Positions 13,540-16,150 of a stretch of DNA of 16,150 bases are shown here, piece after piece. This stretch comes from Eubacterium sp. (GTDB lineage Bacteria; Bacillota_A; Clostridia; Lachnospirales; Lachnospiraceae), in NCBI GenBank assembly GCA_024687845.1, contig JAILEL010000353.1:1-16150 (forward strand), given 5' to 3'. Within the stretch, counting starts at the first letter, position 1; the number at the start of each line of letters is the position of its first letter. The notes under the pieces were generated by a model. That model saw only the letters and a list, made by a program, of their open reading frames with translations. It did no database searches and was not told the origin of the DNA. The position numbers and the translations under genes were made by a program.

Positions 13540-15846
13540 ATGAATCGAAGATGTCTTAATTGTATGAATATGTTTCAGATACCTTCCGGCTGTGAAGAGG
13601 AAGATGTCTGTTGCCCTTTTTGTGGGTATGTAGAGAATACGCCTCCAGATAAATCATTCTATCTTCATCCAGGAGTACTTATAAGAGGCAGATATTTAGT
13701 TGGAACGGTAATAGGAGCTGGAGGTTTTGGCGTAACATATAAAGCGTGGGATAATACTCTTGATAGTATCATTGCACTTAAGGAATATTATCCAGATGGT
13801 GTGGCTTCAAGAACTGATGGGATAAATGTATCTGTTTTCTCCAGTGAAGAGGCAGGTTCATATAATCGTGGGAAAGAAAGGTTTCTTAAAGAGGCTCGGA
13901 GTCTTGCCAAATTCAATAATAATCCAGGTACGGTTACTATATATGACTTTTTTGAACTAAATGGTACTGCATATATAACCATGGAATATCTGGATGGTTA
14001 TAATTTGAGAGAATACCTTCAGTATATTGATCCGGATAATGCTGATTCGGAAAGATACAATATTTCAGAAGATGATGCTAAAACACATGCGATAAATGCC
14101 AAAGAATCTAAATCAGATAAAGATGATGAAAATACAGAAAAGTCTGATAGAAATAGTAACAGAGAGAATCTGGTTCCAATAGAAATGATTGTGGATGTTG
14201 CCGTATCAGTCTGCGACACTTTGTCGATTATCCATTCTACAGGAGTTGTTCATAGAGATATTAGTCCGGAGAACATTTTCAAATGTAATGATGGAACATA
14301 TAAGTTGATTGATTTTGGCGCAGCAAAACAGCAAATGTCTGATGAAAAACGTTCATCTACTGTAATATTAAAACATGCTTATGCACCGGTAGAACAGTTT
14401 TCACAGATGGGCGATGTTGGACCGTGGACAGATATTTACTCATTGGGGGCTACATTATATAAGCTTTCTACAGGGATTACACCTCGAGAGTCTATTCAAA
14501 GAATATTAAATGATGATATTGAGGAACCTCGAGTTATAAGACCAGATATTCCTGAACATGTGAGTCTAGCTATAATGAAGGCTTTGTCTATTCAAATTAA
14601 AGATCGATATCAGACAGCCCAGGATTTAAAAACTGCAATCCTTGGTGATGGTACAAGTGAGGATTATAAGTATTCCAGAATAAGGCTTGATGAAAAAGAG
14701 GGGGGCCAAAGTAGAAAAGAAAAAGGAATGCTGCAGGAGGAGCGTGATATGGGAGTGGAGTTCCAGGAAAAGGCGATTAAGAATGAAGAACCTGAGAGTA
14801 TGCTTGATATAAGTGCATTTCTCGGTTTTGATGATACAGAGGTTTCAAAGAGAGCATCAGAGAAACTTGAAGAGATTAAGAAAGAAGCATCTAAAGAGTT
14901 TTCAGAAATGAATTTTGATTCATTTGCTTCGATGCCTCAGGATACAGAAACTGATTTAGCTGAGGGTAATAGTCAGAATGATACAGATGCATACAGCAAT
15001 AGTCAGGAAAATGTAAATGCATACGGTGACAGTCAGGAAGAAGCTGCAAATGCATACAGTAGCAGTCAGGAAGATATAAATGCATATAGTGATAGTCAGA
15101 ATGATAACCAGGCTAGTGCCTATGCGGAGGAAAATACATATTCAGAAAATATATACTCAGAAAATGCCTATTCAGATAATACCAAATCAGAAAATGCCTA
15201 CTCAGATAATACCAAATCAGAAATTGCCTACTCAGATAGTACACATTCGGATGTTCAAGAAGCTGCTGCCACTGAATCATCTGAAGCTCAGTCTCAGGAA
15301 GAGGCTTCTGAACCAGCAGACAGTTTCTTTAATGCAGACAGCTTTATCAACTCAGACGACTTTATAAATGCTGACAGCTTCATGCATCACGCAGAGTCTA
15401 TGCAGGAAGAAATCAGAAAGCAGGTTGAACGTGATGAAGCTGCCAGAGTTGAAAGAGAAGCAGAGAGACAACGTCTTATAGAAGCTGCAGAAAAAAATAG
15501 AAAAGCTGTTGAAGCTAAGAGACAGGAATCAATGTCTCATGAAACTGAGAAAAAAGGTCAGACTGGAATACTTGAAGCTAGAAGACAACAGGGTAGTAAG
15601 CCGGAAGGCGGTCTCTCAATGGCACGTTCTTCTGGAAATTTGAGTATGTCATCTGGTAAGAAAAATGTTAGCAGCAGAAGTGCGGTTATTCAGCAACAGA
15701 CTAACATTCTTAGAGCAAATGATGAGGCAGCCAAAATTATGGCTGAAGTTGAAGCAAGCGAAAAGGCTGCTGAGAAAGCCGCTGAAAAGAAGGGCATAGG
15801 TTCCCTTTTTGGAAAGATAAAGAAAAAAGCGGACAGTTCTAAGTAA
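13540..15846 (+). CDS. Soluble Ser/Thr kinase with N-terminal zinc ribbon and long acidic/coiled-coil tail
   Basis: From ATG 13540 the protein has 768 residues. It has a zinc ribbon (Cys5, Cys8, Cys25, Cys28) and a kinase domain (about 52-365) with glycine loop GAGGFG, Lys81 (ALKEYYP), Asp240 in HRDISPEN and Asp258 in DFG. Unlike the other kinases it carries a highly charged insert of about 45 residues (about 165-208) between the hinge and the catalytic loop. No membrane helix is present. The tail (about 375-768) is acidic, with Asn-Ala-Tyr and Tyr-Ser-Glu-Asn repeats and ADSF(I/F)N-type repeats near 590-615. A Glu/Arg/Lys-rich probable coiled coil follows (about 618-675). The C-terminus is basic, ending GSLFGKIKKKADSSK, and might touch membrane or nucleic acid. 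The gene follows the four-helix FHA gene. A longer start at TTG 13501 is possible. The function of the tail is unknown. Confidence 0.9.
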   Translation: MNRRCLNCMNMFQIPSGCEEEDVCCPFCGYVENTPPDKSFYLHPGVLIRGRYLVGTVIGAGGFGVTYKAWDNTLDSIIALKEYYPDGVASRTDGINVSVFSSEEAGSYNRGKERFLKEARSLAKFNNNPGTVTIYDFFELNGTAYITMEYLDGYNLREYLQYIDPDNADSERYNISEDDAKTHAINAKESKSDKDDENTEKSDRNSNRENLVPIEMIVDVAVSVCDTLSIIHSTGVVHRDISPENIFKCNDGTYKLIDFGAAKQQMSDEKRSSTVILKHAYAPVEQFSQMGDVGPWTDIYSLGATLYKLSTGITPRESIQRILNDDIEEPRVIRPDIPEHVSLAIMKALSIQIKDRYQTAQDLKTAILGDGTSEDYKYSRIRLDEKEGGQSRKEKGMLQEERDMGVEFQEKAIKNEEPESMLDISAFLGFDDTEVSKRASEKLEEIKKEASKEFSEMNFDSFASMPQDTETDLAEGNSQNDTDAYSNSQENVNAYGDSQEEAANAYSSSQEDINAYSDSQNDNQASAYAEENTYSENIYSENAYSDNTKSENAYSDNTKSEIAYSDSTHSDVQEAAATESSEAQSQEEASEPADSFFNADSFINSDDFINADSFMHHAESMQEEIRKQVERDEAARVEREAERQRLIEAAEKNRKAVEAKRQESMSHETEKKGQTGILEARRQQGSKPEGGLSMARSSGNLSMSSGKKNVSSRSAVIQQQTNILRANDEAAKIMAEVEASEKAAEKAAEKKGIGSLFGKIKKKADSSK
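15166..15255 (+). repeat. Three 30-bp in-frame tandem repeats
   Basis: Units 15166-15195, 15196-15225 and 15226-15255 encode AYSD(N/S)T(K/H)S(E/D)x decapeptides in the acidic tail of the last kinase. The first two are nearly identical and the third is diverged. Looser NAY...DSQ repeats precede them (about 14985-15110). Confidence 0.88.
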
Positions 15847-15876
15847 TATAAAAGTGACATTGTATTAGTTTATAAG

Positions 15877-15909
15877 GCGTTCGGTGTGACAAAACAACGA
15901 ACGCTTTTT
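15877..15909 (+). terminator. Rho-independent terminator closing the cluster
   Basis: GCGTTCG (15877-15883) pairs perfectly with CGAACGC (15898-15904) across a 14-base loop. Five Ts (15905-15909) and a C/T-rich stretch follow at once. It lies about 30 bases after the last kinase stop, so the long transcript most likely ends here. Confidence 0.85.
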
Positions 15910-15930
15910 CCTTCTTATAGGGGTTATAGG

Positions 15931-15959
15931 TTGAAAAGATTTGTAAAAAGATATATACT
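15931..15959 (+). promoter_or_regulatory. sigmaA-type promoter for the downstream gene
   Basis: TTGAAA (15931-15936) and TATACT (15954-15959) are separated by exactly 17 bases, each one mismatch from consensus. Transcription would begin near 15966, leaving a leader of about 70 AT-rich bases. Together with the terminator just upstream, this marks the boundary to a new transcription unit. Confidence 0.8.
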
Positions 15960-16037
15960 ATTCGGAAGTGTTTTATTTTTTTATTTAAATTTTTATGAAA
16001 ATATTTAGTAAAATAAAAAGACGGGAGTATATTTTGA

Positions 16038-16150
16038 ATGAATAAAAAGTCATTAACGGATTTTTATAAGAAGAATTCAACTGCCCTTGCCGTTCCTCTG
16101 ATTATGATCATTATTGGACTGCTTCTCACGATTTCACCGGGAGATGCGGT
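16038..16150 (+). CDS. N-terminal fragment of a small membrane protein, possibly HdeD/DUF308 family
   Basis: Only 37 codons are inside the window. The start ATG 16038 directly follows an in-frame TGA (16035-16037), and GGGAG (16023-16027) is 10 bases upstream. The peptide begins with a basic, polar stretch (MNKKSLTDFYKKN) and then a hydrophobic helix ending LLLTISPGDAV. A helix followed by a Pro-Gly turn at this distance is seen in DUF308/HdeD membrane proteins, but this is too short to assign with confidence. It has its own promoter and a terminator separates it from the kinase cluster, so it is probably functionally unrelated. Confidence 0.6.
   Translation, partial: MNKKSLTDFYKKNSTALAVPLIMIIIGLLLTISPGDA

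Noticed and set aside
1253..14275. Kinases considered as pseudokinases because of the altered catalytic loop
   Set aside because: The glycine loop, ATP Lys, HRD Asp, loop Asn and DFG Asp are all intact in all four, so loss of activity is not indicated.
1..15846. Assignment to a type VI or type VII secretion locus because of FHA, kinase, phosphatase and subtilase genes
   Set aside because: No secretion ATPase, sheath, Esx/WXG100 or other structural gene is visible, and FHA/kinase/PP2C sets also occur without secretion systems. Flanking sequence would be needed.

Overview
The window is a low-GC stretch with genes only on the plus strand. It looks like a Firmicutes genome, most likely Lachnospiraceae (Butyrivibrio/Roseburia-like). 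The reasons are AT-rich codon use (AGA for Arg, ATA for Ile), AGGAGG-type ribosome sites, a sigmaA-type promoter, Ser/Thr kinases opening with a CxxC...CCPFCG zinc ribbon, and a sugar-binding module resembling carbohydrate ABC transporter binding proteins of that family. The species cannot be named from sequence alone. No tRNA, rRNA, CRISPR array, insertion sequence or attachment site was seen.

The window is almost entirely one long, tightly spaced gene cluster for phosphothreonine signalling. Positions 1-2960 hold a membrane FHA protein (cut at its 5' end), a Ser/Thr kinase with its own C-terminal FHA domain, and a PP2C phosphatase that overlaps the kinase gene. Positions 2999-5015 hold three cytosolic FHA-type adaptors. 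Two of them are paralogues with an N-terminal zinc-binding motif, and they flank a minimal single-domain FHA protein. A long imperfect hairpin lies in the gap at about 3878-3920. Positions 5029-15846 hold three successive FHA/kinase pairs: FHA-TM-subtilase then kinase-TM-solute-binding protein; degenerate FHA-TM then kinase-TM-beta domain; degenerate FHA-4TM then a soluble kinase with a long acidic, coiled-coil tail. A rho-independent terminator follows at about 15877-15909. After it come a good promoter and the start of an unrelated membrane protein gene.

Inferred working model: the kinases phosphorylate threonines on partner proteins, several of which carry short acidic-Thr motifs. FHA domains that keep the phosphothreonine-binding Arg read these marks, and the single PP2C erases them. 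Inputs would come from outside the cell through the sugar-binding-protein module of one kinase and the beta domain of another. One output would be an extracellular subtilisin-like protease tethered to a cytosolic FHA domain. The repeated layout, in which each kinase gene directly follows an FHA membrane-protein gene, together with the unusual receptor and protease fusions, makes this the most interesting part of the window.
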